Numbered from the stretch's first letter, positions 1 through 8,782 are shown. The stretch: DNA of 33,984 bases from an uncultured Ruminococcus sp. (GCA_900540005.1 UQEM01000010.1:1-33984), one strand, 5' to 3'. Numbers and translations: made by a program. The notes: a model not told the origin generated them from the sequence alone.

Positions 1-32
1 CTCGTGGGCTCGGAGATGTGTATAAGAGACAG
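1..32 (+). other. Nextera transposase adapter (sequencing artefact)
   Basis: The first 32 bases match the Illumina Nextera read-2 adapter, ending in the Tn5 mosaic end (AGATGTGTATAAGAGACAG). They are not biological. The matching reverse complement closes the contig at 33951-33984. An apparent GTG start at 18, giving the adapter peptide MYKRQ, must not be used for the first gene. Confidence 0.98.
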
Positions 33-41
33 AGGTATAAT

Positions 42-1526
42 ATGTCAGAAAATTCAACAGCAATAATTTCCAAAGTCTGGGGAATGTGCGGTCCTTTGCG
101 TGACGACGGCGTTTCCTACGGTGACTATCTGGAACAGCTTACATATCTTATATTTCTGAAAATGTCCGATGAATACTCACGCCCGCCGTATAAACGCAAT
201 ACATGTATCCCAGAAGGATACGGCTGGAATGACATGAGCCTGCTGAAAGGTGCTGAGCTTGAGGACAAGTATCGTGAAATACTTGAAAAACTAGGCGAAC
301 AAGGCGGTATCCTCGGTAAGATATTCAAAGGTGCTACAAACAAAATAAGCAACGCTGCTATCCTCAGCCGCATCGTTGCAATGATAGACAAGGAAAAATG
401 GGTATCCATGTCATCAGACGTTAAAGGTGAGATATATGAGGGACTTCTCCAGAAGAATGCCGAGGATATAAAAAGCGGTGCAGGACAGTACTTCACTCCC
501 CGTCCGCTTATCAAAGCAATGGTCAGATGTATTCGTCCCGAACCTATGAAGTCCGTTGCGGATCCCTGCTGTGGAAGCGGCGGTTTCCTGCTTGCGGCTC
601 AGGATTACATTACTGATTCCAAGAATTATACGCTTGACCGTGAGCAGAAGGAATATCTGAAAGCCGAAGCCTTTCATGGTAACGAGATAGTTCCCACTAC
701 ATTCAAACTATGCCTGATGAATCTGTATCTTCATAATATAGGCGATATTTATGGCAATATTCCTGTTACTCTCGGAGATGCGCTGCTTATGGATTCAGGT
801 GAGAGATACGACTATGTGCTTACTAATCCGCCTTTCGGCAAAAAATCCTCCATAACCTTTACAAATGAAGATGGTGAACAGGAGGACGAAGATCTCGTAT
901 ATAATCGTCAGGACTTCTGGACAACAAGTTCCAATAAGCAGCTCAACTTTGTTCAGCACATCAATACTATACTGAAGTCTACCGGTAAGGCTGCTGTGGT
1001 CGTACCTGATAACGTGCTTTTTGAAGGCGGTGCAGGTGAAACTGTCCGCAGAAAGCTGCTTGAAACTACGGACTTACATACGATTTTGAGATTGCCGACA
1101 GGCATCTTCTATAAACCGGGCGTTAAGGCTAATGTTATCTTTTTTGATAAGCGTCCGGCAAGTCCGGAGATGCAAACAAAAGAAGTGTGGATATATGATT
1201 TCCGAACTAATATCCACTTTACATTAAAGCAGCATCCAATGACAGAGGATGACCTTGCTGACTTCGTAAAATGCTATAATCCTGAGAACCGATATGAGCG
1301 TTCAGAAACATGGAGTGAAGATAATCCTGAAGGACGTTTCCGCAAATACAGCATTGATAATATATTGAAGCGTGATAAGTTGAGCTTGGATATTTTCTGG
1401 ATTAAAGATAAGTCACTTGCAGACCTTGATAATCTGCCGCCTGCTGATGAGCTTGCGGATGATATTATTGAAAACCTTCAAGGAGCTCTTGATAGCTTTA
1501 AAGATTTGAAGGCTCAATTGAATTAA
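42..1526 (+). CDS. hsdM: Type I restriction-modification N6-adenine methyltransferase subunit HsdM
   Basis: This is the modification subunit of a type I restriction system. It transfers methyl from S-adenosylmethionine to adenine N6, normally in an M2S complex that HsdR joins for cleavage. Visible signs are the N-terminal HsdM helical region (KVWGMCGPLRDDGVSYGDYL), motif I DPCCGSGGF at residues 174-182 for SAM binding, and catalytic motif IV NPPFG at 262-266. The length from ATG 42, 494 aa, is normal for the family. The frame stays open upstream to 18, but those codons are adapter, so ATG 42 is the best start; part of its ribosome site is lost. No hsdS or hsdR follows. A GHKL ATPase starts 33 bases downstream, so the other subunits lie beyond the contig end, are elsewhere, or are absent. 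The family call is firm; the system it serves is not. Confidence 0.95.
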   Translation: MSENSTAIISKVWGMCGPLRDDGVSYGDYLEQLTYLIFLKMSDEYSRPPYKRNTCIPEGYGWNDMSLLKGAELEDKYREILEKLGEQGGILGKIFKGATNKISNAAILSRIVAMIDKEKWVSMSSDVKGEIYEGLLQKNAEDIKSGAGQYFTPRPLIKAMVRCIRPEPMKSVADPCCGSGGFLLAAQDYITDSKNYTLDREQKEYLKAEAFHGNEIVPTTFKLCLMNLYLHNIGDIYGNIPVTLGDALLMDSGERYDYVLTNPPFGKKSSITFTNEDGEQEDEDLVYNRQDFWTTSSNKQLNFVQHINTILKSTGKAAVVVPDNVLFEGGAGETVRRKLLETTDLHTILRLPTGIFYKPGVKANVIFFDKRPASPEMQTKEVWIYDFRTNIHFTLKQHPMTEDDLADFVKCYNPENRYERSETWSEDNPEGRFRKYSIDNILKRDKLSLDIFWIKDKSLADLDNLPPADELADDIIENLQGALDSFKDLKAQLN

Positions 1527-1559
1527 ACGTTATTCGAAATTCATTAAGGAGATTAGAAA

Positions 1560-3950
1560 ATGCCAGATAATGACGTTTATAAACAAAAAACACTAGATTC
1601 TGCACTTAATACAATATCAGAAAAAATGGAAGCCATTTTTAATGATACAGACATTAATAAGAATAAAAATCGAAGAAGATGGGTATGGGAACTGCTTCAA
1701 AACGCATCTGATTGTTATGATAATAAACCTGTAGATGTTTGTATAAATACGACAGAGAAAAGTGTAACATTTATGCATAGTGGCAAATGCTTTAGTAAAG
1801 AAAACCTGATTGATCTATTCACTCAAATATCCGCCAAAAGGACAAATGAAGAAAAAACAGGTAAATTTGGTACAGGTTTTATTTCCACTCATCTATTAGC
1901 TACAAAAGTCAGAATAAAAGGTGCATATCAATCATATGACAATAAGTTAAGAAAACTGAATATATTACTAGATCGTAGTTCTCAAGATTATAATGAGCTT
2001 CGCAATTCAATCAGCATTGCTCTTGACAATATTGATAATTTAGAGAATAACGAAGAAATAGAAAAAGAATTGTATAATACAGTTTTTGAATATAATTATG
2101 ATAATTCAGAAATACGTATTTCGAAAGCGGAATTTCAACGTGCATGTAGTGAAGCATATGCTGACTGGGAATCCACGATCCCTTTTGTACTCGCATTTTC
2201 AGATAAATTTGGTACTGTTAAGTTTAACAATATTATTGTAAACAAAAGAATTGTAAGATCATGTAGTAATTTTAAAATAATAAACATTAATTTTAATAGG
2301 GAAAACAACGATTGTTTTAAAACAGTTTCTATTCTAGTAAAATTTCAAGATTCAACGTCAATTGCTTGTTTGTTAGGCAGAAACGATAATTCAAATTATT
2401 ATTTTGATGATATGTCAAAGTATCCAAAATTATTCTGTGCTTTTCCTTTGATTGGTACTGAAGATTTTCCTTTTCCTATAATTATTAATGATAGTAGTTT
2501 TTACGTAACAAAAGAACGTGATAACGTTTTAATAAACCAAGCGTGTAATATTAGAATATTAAACACTGCTCTTATTCTATATGAAAACTTACTGAATGGT
2601 GCAGCAAGGAATCACGTTGAAAAAGGATTTAATATTTGTCAGATTATAGATGATGACTTAATTGATAATGAACTATTAAACTATAAGAAAAAAGTACAAA
2701 ACCTATATTTTCAAGCACCAATAATTAAAGCCGTAACTCCAGATGGCGATGAGCCATTTTGCTCAATGAATAACATTTTGATACCATATTACGAGCAAAA
2801 TCCATCTGGCTTTTGGTTTTTAGTTCATAAAACAGTTAATTGTCCAATTCCAAATGAAGCTGAGATTATCAACTGGAAAAAAGTTTGTCCTAACAATATG
2901 GAAAAAAGTGTATTCACTTTAAATAAGTTGCTTAACTGCATAAAGAACTGGGAAATTAATAGTGATACGCCATTAATTCTTAATGAATTATACAAACTAT
3001 GTTGGAATCAAGAAAAAAATGATTTCAGTCAAAAGATGATTTTTTTGAATCAAAAAAACGAATTTAAGGAGCATGATATTTTCACCCATCTATACTATGA
3101 TGATACAGATGAAGAACTAAAAGAAATTCTTTGCAATTTAGGTGGTAATGTGGAAGAAGAATTAATTAATAAAAATCTTATGCGTTACCCAGTATTTGAA
3201 TCAAGGAATAACAATTACATCGCTGAAAAAATCAGTAGTAAGATTAGAGAAGAATTAGCAAGAGAAAACAGTCAGACAAATTACAGCCGTGATAATGAAA
3301 TGCAACAAATTTTCAATAAACTAATTATTTGGTTTTTGAAGCATTCAGAAGAAGCAAAGCAATTATTCCCTGATATATATGAAAAACAGCATTTATTATG
3401 CAAACCAGAAGATACAATAAAGAAATTAGAGATTGCCAATCAAGTTGAAACCGCTATGGAGAATAACAATCTAAGCATGGATCAATTAGACTCCATTATT
3501 TCAAGCATAGGAAAATTAGCCCAACTGCTTAATGAAGATAAGGAACTTCCAGAAGAAACTAAGAAATTGCTCAAACACATAACTTCTCATAGTCCATATT
3601 CAGCACAAAGAGTTCAAGAGATGATTGAAAGAAGTATCGGAAATGTTTACGATGAATTAAAGAAAAATCCCAAATATAGTGTGAGTGAAACACTGGAAGA
3701 ATGGAAAAATGGCCGTGCCTCCAATACCGTCTTTTTTGCCAAAAAAGAAAGTAACGACATAAGAATCATAGTTAGACCAAGAGATTATAATAAAGTAATC
3801 TTCTTTGAAGAAGCCGAATTTGATGCAGTAGATGATTACGAATATGAATTATGGACGGATGACGGGAAAAGTGTTAAACAAATCACCTTAAAAGACTTAT
3901 TAAAAACTACAGGAATAACATGTTTCCCATTAAAGAATTTATATAAGTGA
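1560..3950 (+). CDS. Sacsin/Hsp90-like GHKL ATPase, probable defence component
   Basis: This is a 796-aa protein with an N-terminal GHKL (histidine kinase/Hsp90/MutL type) ATP-binding fold. The N-box is WVWELLQNASDC, with E44, N48 and D51 in the Mg/ATP positions. A sacsin-like G1 box is HSGKCF (73-78), and the G2 glycine loop is KTGKFGTGF (99-107). The rest is long, charged and mostly helical. The last ~110 residues look like a small alpha/beta domain ending in ELWTDDGKSVKQITLKDLL, which I cannot name. The start has a GGAG site (1548-1551). The gene sits 33 bases after hsdM and 10 before the AlbA_2 gene on the same strand, so one operon is likely. It is distinctly AT-rich compared with hsdM and the downstream genes, which suggests transfer. 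Sacsin-like ATPases are often found in restriction and defence islands; the role here is inferred. Confidence 0.85.
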   Translation: MPDNDVYKQKTLDSALNTISEKMEAIFNDTDINKNKNRRRWVWELLQNASDCYDNKPVDVCINTTEKSVTFMHSGKCFSKENLIDLFTQISAKRTNEEKTGKFGTGFISTHLLATKVRIKGAYQSYDNKLRKLNILLDRSSQDYNELRNSISIALDNIDNLENNEEIEKELYNTVFEYNYDNSEIRISKAEFQRACSEAYADWESTIPFVLAFSDKFGTVKFNNIIVNKRIVRSCSNFKIININFNRENNDCFKTVSILVKFQDSTSIACLLGRNDNSNYYFDDMSKYPKLFCAFPLIGTEDFPFPIIINDSSFYVTKERDNVLINQACNIRILNTALILYENLLNGAARNHVEKGFNICQIIDDDLIDNELLNYKKKVQNLYFQAPIIKAVTPDGDEPFCSMNNILIPYYEQNPSGFWFLVHKTVNCPIPNEAEIINWKKVCPNNMEKSVFTLNKLLNCIKNWEINSDTPLILNELYKLCWNQEKNDFSQKMIFLNQKNEFKEHDIFTHLYYDDTDEELKEILCNLGGNVEEELINKNLMRYPVFESRNNNYIAEKISSKIREELARENSQTNYSRDNEMQQIFNKLIIWFLKHSEEAKQLFPDIYEKQHLLCKPEDTIKKLEIANQVETAMENNNLSMDQLDSIISSIGKLAQLLNEDKELPEETKKLLKHITSHSPYSAQRVQEMIERSIGNVYDELKKNPKYSVSETLEEWKNGRASNTVFFAKKESNDIRIIVRPRDYNKVIFFEEAEFDAVDDYEYELWTDDGKSVKQITLKDLLKTTGITCFPLKNLYK

Positions 3951-3960
3951 GGAAAAATAG

Positions 3961-4347
3961 ATGTATGAAGTCATTATGAAGTATTTAGAAGACTATAGTG
4001 AAATAAAGAATGCTGTATTTGTTTATCCTGCTAAAGACTTAGATTATCTTGGACGTTTGACATGTTCGTTCATGAATTCAAATGGAGGAACAATCGTATT
4101 TGGAGTAGAAGATACTGGCGTTTCAATCATAATAAAAGGTTCACATTATGATATAACTGGCGTTTCGGAAAAGCTAAAAAAATTGCTTCCGGATTATTGT
4201 GATCTTATTAGATATGGAAATTGTAGTATATATGGTGAAAAGATAGATTATATTACCGTATCGCCATCAAAAAATAAAGTCGCTTTAAATGGCATAGCAT
4301 ATTACTATGACGATGATTCGCATTTAGCTGTTGAAAAAAAGATATAA
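3961..4347 (+). CDS. AlbA_2 (Schlafen-like, divergent AAA-4) domain protein, N-terminal half of a likely AlbA_2-TIR fusion
   Basis: This zero-frame product has 128 residues and carries the AlbA_2/Schlafen signature LTCSFMNSNGGTIVFGVED (33-51), the nucleic-acid-binding hallmark FxNxxGGxIxxGVxD. The domain seems complete but ends in VEKKI at TAA 4345-4347, with nothing after it. Just before the stop lies an A7 run, and the -1 frame downstream continues straight into a TIR domain without an obvious start codon. A -1 shift on A_AAA_AAG (4335-4341) would give a protein of about 320 aa. The gene begins 10 bases after the GHKL ATPase. AlbA_2 domains are found in transcription regulators and in Schlafen-type nucleases. 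Whether this one binds or cuts RNA or DNA cannot be read here. Confidence 0.75.
   Translation: MYEVIMKYLEDYSEIKNAVFVYPAKDLDYLGRLTCSFMNSNGGTIVFGVEDTGVSIIIKGSHYDITGVSEKLKKLLPDYCDLIRYGNCSIYGEKIDYITVSPSKNKVALNGIAYYYDDDSHLAVEKKI
4335..4341 (+). promoter_or_regulatory. Candidate -1 ribosomal frameshift site A_AAA_AAG
   Basis: The bases are A AAA AAG, with AAA (4336-4338) and AAG (4339-4341) as zero-frame codons. This is the same heptamer in the same phase as the E. coli dnaX slippery site. A -1 slip moves reading to GAT at 4341 and joins the AlbA_2 domain to the TIR frame. The zero-frame stop is only one codon further (ATA TAA). Downstream I see only a weak 5-bp stem (4362-4366 with 4376-4380), and no clear upstream Shine-Dalgarno stimulator. 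A one-base deletion in an A8 tract, fixed or phase-variable, would look the same. Confidence 0.5.
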
Positions 4348-4922
4348 ATATATTTTTATCGTACTGCTGGAATGACAGTAAGATAGCCGATATCATTGAT
4401 AAAGACTTACCACTTAAGAATAAGCGCATTAATATTGTTCGTGATACCAGAGAATTAGTATATAAAGATAGCATCGAGAAATATATGCAAACGATTAAGG
4501 AACAGGATTATGTTTTATCCTTAATTAGTGATGCATATTTAAAATCTAAGAATTGTATGTATGAAATTTGTGAACTTATGAGAGATCGCAATTATATGGA
4601 TAGATTGCTTTTTATAGTTCTTTCTGATGACGATATAAACAAATATTGTAATAGAGAACAAGGCGGAGCCCATATTTTTAATGATGCAGACAGTATCAAT
4701 TATAACCTATATTGGGCAAATAAAGCAAGAGAATATAAAGGAAAAATAGACCAGATTCCGGAAGGGAAAGCGAAAACCACACTTGAAAACACATATCATA
4801 TGTTTACAACCATAAACGATAATTTAGCTTCTTTTATTAATCAGCTAAAAACGAGATTATGTGTGAATTTCAAGCAAGTGGTTGATTCTGATTATAAGGA
4901 TATACTTAGATTCTTGGAATAA
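4335..4922 (+). CDS. TIR domain protein (C-terminal half of AlbA_2-TIR; -1 frame)
   Basis: The frame opens after TGA 4332-4334 and reads KKDINIFLSYCWNDSKIADI, a classic TIR beta-A strand (IFLSY). It continues through RDTRELVYKDSIEKYM and DYVLSLISDAYLKSKNCMYE to a helical C-terminus. The glutamate of CMYE (codon 4563-4565) occupies the NADase catalytic position of bacterial TIR domains. The first ATG in frame (4485) would delete beta-A and the BB-loop, so an independent start there would give a non-functional domain. This supports expression by frameshift from 3961, or a broken gene. Bacterial TIR proteins usually act as NAD-consuming abortive-infection effectors; that role is inferred. Convergent with the minus-strand gene ending at 4949. 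Confidence 0.75.
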   Translation, partial: KKDINIFLSYCWNDSKIADIIDKDLPLKNKRINIVRDTRELVYKDSIEKYMQTIKEQDYVLSLISDAYLKSKNCMYEICELMRDRNYMDRLLFIVLSDDDINKYCNREQGGAHIFNDADSINYNLYWANKAREYKGKIDQIPEGKAKTTLENTYHMFTTINDNLASFINQLKTRLCVNFKQVVDSDYKDILRFLE

Positions 4923-4948
4923 TAGTTCATGCTATTATAAAATAACCT

Positions 4949-5767
4949 TCACCCTACACACCCCAAAGCTCTGCTTATCCCGTTCAAGTAAGGTATCAGG
5001 GAATAAATTAAGCCACTTGTGCTGAAACTGGTATTCCCAAAGTAAGCATCGAAGTTGGAAACAGGCAGGATAACATAGTCCGAATCATCGGGCTTGTTGG
5101 CAATGCAGTAAGCGACGACTGTCTCCGCAACCTCATATGGCAGCCCGTCAGGCAGAAGCGCCTGTATACGCACCTTCTCATCATCAGAAAAGGAAACTGT
5201 CTTATCCGCTAGCGGTCCGAGTTCCAGAGCGTCCGCAAGCACATCGTCAAACCGCAGAACCCACGCACCTTTGGTCTCGGGAGAATAGAGCGATACCTGA
5301 TACTGCTTCACCTTATCTCTCCAAGCAGCGTCAAATCTGGTTTTCAGCGGCTCAGCATTTGCAAGAGTAGCCTTGCTCATAATATCGCTGTTCTTTGTAA
5401 TGAACTTTTCGACCTTGTGGACGTGCCTGTAAAACCAGCCTTTTCCCGTCTTATCCACCAATTCGGGGAATTCCTCATGCAGATCGCTGAAATCAGTCCT
5501 GAACTGCCACTCCTCCTTCGGAGCGACAGTTTTTTTGTCGGGAATACTGCACCACGCACAGAGAGCTCGCCGTGCATAGTCTGCATCGGGAGCACCATTT
5601 CTGAACATATATCCCCGAGCGATAATAGTCAGCACACGGCTCAGACCCGTGAAGTCCTTCATCATTTCAAAGCTGAAACGTTCGAGGAAGGAAAGGTCAC
5701 GCTTGCCGCTGCATTTGTAAGCAGGCTTGCCCGTGTAAGCCTTGAATTCTTCAATCTCGTTCAGCAT
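4949..5767 (-). CDS. Uncharacterised 272-aa partner of the RdRP-like polymerase
   Basis: I do not recognise this protein. It is soluble, mixed alpha/beta, without signal peptide or membrane segment. A central stretch rich in aromatic and charged residues (GKGWFYRHVHKVEKFI) stands out. Its ATG shares one base with the stop codon of the upstream polymerase gene (TAATG at 5769-5766), so the two are translationally coupled and very likely work together, as accessory or partner subunit. It is the last gene of the minus-strand unit and converges with the TIR gene; only 26 bases separate them. A long plus-strand frame over 5417-5923 is a shadow. Confidence 0.7.
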   Translation of the reverse strand: MLNEIEEFKAYTGKPAYKCSGKRDLSFLERFSFEMMKDFTGLSRVLTIIARGYMFRNGAPDADYARRALCAWCSIPDKKTVAPKEEWQFRTDFSDLHEEFPELVDKTGKGWFYRHVHKVEKFITKNSDIMSKATLANAEPLKTRFDAAWRDKVKQYQVSLYSPETKGAWVLRFDDVLADALELGPLADKTVSFSDDEKVRIQALLPDGLPYEVAETVVAYCIANKPDDSDYVILPVSNFDAYFGNTSFSTSGLIYSLIPYLNGISRALGCVG

Positions 5768-8739
5768 TATTTGTCCCTCCTGACGTGCTTTTCGATCCTG
5801 TCCAGCAGCAGATCGAAGAGCACTTTTCTTTTGCCCAGAGCAAGTATGTACCTGACTGCTTCATCAGGCTTCATTACAGCTTCTATCAGCTTTCGGCACT
5901 CGCCAGCAACTGCGTCACGGTAATACACATTCACGGATCTATTGAGATACGCCTCCATAAGCTGTCGGAAATCGACAGAGTCTCCGTCGCGGATAAGACG
6001 TTTCCTGTCCGTGAGCGTGTTCTCGTCGTCAATGTCGGATATGAGGTCGATGAGAACACGGTAACCGCTTAAACGGAAGTCACTGAAAAGCGGATAATAC
6101 CGTTCAAGCTCGGGTATCCATTCAGCTAACAGATCATCACGCTGTTCCTTGGGCGTCAAGTGCCAACTCTTAGCCTGCAACTCCTGCCTGATAGCAGATA
6201 TCCTCTCGGGCGGTGTGTCCTGAAACAGGGTATACAGCATATCTGCGTCATATTCACGATCCTGACCACGGCTGTACAGAATTCGCTGAATGTCATTCCT
6301 GCGCTGTCTGTCTTTGACAGGCTGACCGCAGGCTCTTATGCGGGACAGACACCGTTCATAGTCCGTCACAAGAGCTTTAATCCGCTCCATTTTCTCTCGA
6401 TTGAGCTTGTCCTTCCAGTTATCATCAGCCGCAAATGTGAAAAGCTCGCTGTCATCGGCAGGCTTGTCAACCACAGGAGTTGTATTCTTCTCGAGCATAT
6501 ACGCAAGATAAGGCAGACGCTCTACATTGGAGTCAACCTTGTTCCAATCGGTATCAGCGAAGAACTTCTCAAACTGCTCCTCGAAGGACGGCTCGTACCA
6601 TGCACGGCGTCCCTCGCTCTTTTCAAGCAGGCTCTTGTATTTCAGAAACTTGCTCTTGGCGACAGTTTTAGTGCCGAGATATTCCGTCAGATCAGGCTTA
6701 ACTCCGCTCTTTGCAGAGTCTATTTCCAAACCGGTGAGGATAGCAAGTGTCTCAGTTTCCTCACGACACTTGTCACGAAGTTCGTCGTCGGAGTTCTCGT
6801 TGTATGCGATAATACTTCTGTTCAGCGCCGCATTTGAGATCTGTCCAACTCGGGAAGAAAATGTGCTCTTGACCGTTTCAAAACGCGCCTGCCAGTCGGT
6901 GGCATCGCGGATAACTGGTTCAGCACTTGGTATTTTCAACAGCGGAGTCTCAGCTTTGGAATTGCGCTTGACACAGCGATTTACGATAGGATCCGAGATA
7001 GTTTTTATCATGTCGCCGTCGAAGTCAGCACCGCCGAGACGCTCCGCAGTCAGTGAGTCCCAGTTCACCATAACAACATCGGTTAGGTGGCTGAGATAAT
7101 ACTTTCTCATATTCTCAACATCGGGATAGACTTGCAGCTGAACCTCTTCGTTTCGGGAAATATGCGGATTTCGCAGAAGCGTACACTCATTGCTGTGAGA
7201 ATACGCCATTGACGGAGCATAGAAAGCGTTCTTCTCAAACTCACTCTGCACCGCACCGTTGTAGAAGTTGCGCTGACTTGTGTTTCGCTTTGCCTTTTTG
7301 GGTATAAAATCTTTAAGAAAACCGAGAAGGTCTGCGGAAAGATAGCGATTGTCGCCTGCAACGATAAGACGTCCGAGAGCATATTGCTTCAGCACCGCCT
7401 GAGCCCGTGACTTCAATCTGTCAGCGTAAACAGGCTCTGCAATGAACTTCGGATTTTTCTCCAGTATCTTTTTGAGATAGTAGTCCTTGCTGCCTCGGCT
7501 ATACTTCCTGCCTGTGAAAAAGCTCAGGCGGTACTCCCTGTCGGTGCAAAGCCTGTAATATTCATGTTCAGTTTCCTTGGTGAGCCAGTGACGGTTATCA
7601 TTCACAGGAAATGATAACGGCAGGTCAAGCGGTCGGAACTCGTCCGATGTTATTGAAAGCGTATTGAGAAACTGATAGTTCAACTCCGTGAACTTATGTG
7701 GACTGTCTTTGCTCACACCCGAAATATACAAAGCGTGCCTGTACTTGCGGAATGCGTCCCAGTAATCGTCCCAGCTCATATTGTTCTCGCAGAGCCAACC
7801 GTAGCCTTTGAACATACTCTTGGTGAGAATTATATCAACGTCAGAGGCTTTGTGTTCAACTCCCCAGATGTCGGTGAGCGTTACAACTCCTGCGCTCTTG
7901 AAGAAGTCGTGAATGTCAACTTGGTGCAGCATTCCCTTGATGTACGGCAGACGTATCTGAAACGATGTATGCTCGCCACCTAACTTTTTATTGATGACCT
8001 TGGCGAACTCCTTGGAGATAACTCCCTCGCCGTCATAACCGAGAATATCCACACTCTCCCTGCGCTCAACACGGTGATACTTGCGAACAGCATTGTCGCT
8101 TCCGTCGTCCTCAACAGTTATAACATCTGTGTCGTGAACGGTGTGTTTTTGATTTTCAACAACGATAACTCTGTGAGGCTTGTCGAGGTTTATCCCGTCA
8201 ACACGGATACCTCCCGAGAGCATAAGTCCGTTGTATGCGTACAGCTTGCTGAGCTGACACTTTGTAATATCCATGCCGAGACGAATGCGTTCTGTGATCT
8301 TCCATAAAATGTCCTCACGGATAAATGACATTACTGCGTTTCTGCTCATGCTTGCTGAGCGCTCAAACGCAACGTACTTGCGCATACCGTTGCCGAAGTC
8401 TATCTCCACACCTCTGTTCGTAAACAGAGCAGCAGCCTTCTCCTGTAGCTGTGCATAGTAAGGGTGCGAAGCGTCACGGTCAAACACCCGTGAGAAGTCT
8501 GCGTAAAAAATAACATCGGACAGGTCCGTCACAAGGTCAGCGCCGTCATATTTGAAATCGTCACCGTGCAGCACGCACATTATCTGATAGAAAAGTGCGT
8601 TGTCGTCCTGCTCATGAGCGGAGTGTTTCAGACAGCTCCGCAGAGCGTTTTTATCAATAACTGTTTTGTAAAACAGTCCGTCAGGCTTGGAGTAGTTGAG
8701 CATTGCTCTGACGGACAGATCATATATCCTGTACTTCAT
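5767..8739 (-). CDS. Single-chain double-psi beta-barrel RNA polymerase (QDE-1/RdRP- and YonO-like)
   Basis: This 990-aa protein has the catalytic signature of the eukaryotic-type RdRP family and its bacterial/phage relatives. The motif AERLGGADFDGDMIK contains DFDGD at 572-576, whose aspartates bind the catalytic Mg. It is preceded by the family motif LLRNPHISR (RNP at 523-525). The following GLEIDSAKSG (670-679) matches the conserved 'VDxxKxG' block. Together these match the QDE-1 pattern (R-[NS]-P ... ADxLsGGDyDGD ... DP) and not the beta-prime subunit of cellular RNA polymerase. I chose ATG 8739, which has AGGTGG seven bases upstream; the frame runs back to 8805 without a ribosome site. 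It is coupled to the 272-aa gene. It lies beside mobile-element replication and mobilization genes, so it is probably cargo. The polymerase activity is inferred; the template (DNA or RNA) cannot be read from the sequence. Confidence 0.85.
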   Translation of the reverse strand: MKYRIYDLSVRAMLNYSKPDGLFYKTVIDKNALRSCLKHSAHEQDDNALFYQIMCVLHGDDFKYDGADLVTDLSDVIFYADFSRVFDRDASHPYYAQLQEKAAALFTNRGVEIDFGNGMRKYVAFERSASMSRNAVMSFIREDILWKITERIRLGMDITKCQLSKLYAYNGLMLSGGIRVDGINLDKPHRVIVVENQKHTVHDTDVITVEDDGSDNAVRKYHRVERRESVDILGYDGEGVISKEFAKVINKKLGGEHTSFQIRLPYIKGMLHQVDIHDFFKSAGVVTLTDIWGVEHKASDVDIILTKSMFKGYGWLCENNMSWDDYWDAFRKYRHALYISGVSKDSPHKFTELNYQFLNTLSITSDEFRPLDLPLSFPVNDNRHWLTKETEHEYYRLCTDREYRLSFFTGRKYSRGSKDYYLKKILEKNPKFIAEPVYADRLKSRAQAVLKQYALGRLIVAGDNRYLSADLLGFLKDFIPKKAKRNTSQRNFYNGAVQSEFEKNAFYAPSMAYSHSNECTLLRNPHISRNEEVQLQVYPDVENMRKYYLSHLTDVVMVNWDSLTAERLGGADFDGDMIKTISDPIVNRCVKRNSKAETPLLKIPSAEPVIRDATDWQARFETVKSTFSSRVGQISNAALNRSIIAYNENSDDELRDKCREETETLAILTGLEIDSAKSGVKPDLTEYLGTKTVAKSKFLKYKSLLEKSEGRRAWYEPSFEEQFEKFFADTDWNKVDSNVERLPYLAYMLEKNTTPVVDKPADDSELFTFAADDNWKDKLNREKMERIKALVTDYERCLSRIRACGQPVKDRQRRNDIQRILYSRGQDREYDADMLYTLFQDTPPERISAIRQELQAKSWHLTPKEQRDDLLAEWIPELERYYPLFSDFRLSGYRVLIDLISDIDDENTLTDRKRLIRDGDSVDFRQLMEAYLNRSVNVYYRDAVAGECRKLIEAVMKPDEAVRYILALGKRKVLFDLLLDRIEKHVRRDK

Positions 8740-8782
8740 GATTTCACCACCTGCTAAAAGTATATCACAAAACCTGCCAAAA

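Noticed and set aside
18..41. Upstream GTG start of hsdM
   Set aside because: The codons MYKRQ are adapter sequence.
4919..4938. AT-rich hairpin ATAATAG-6-CTATTAT between the convergent TIR and 272-aa genes as terminator
   Set aside because: Weak stem and no T-run on the plus strand; too uncertain to list.
6160..6837. 225-codon plus-strand frame within the polymerase gene
   Set aside because: Antisense shadow without start signal or domain.
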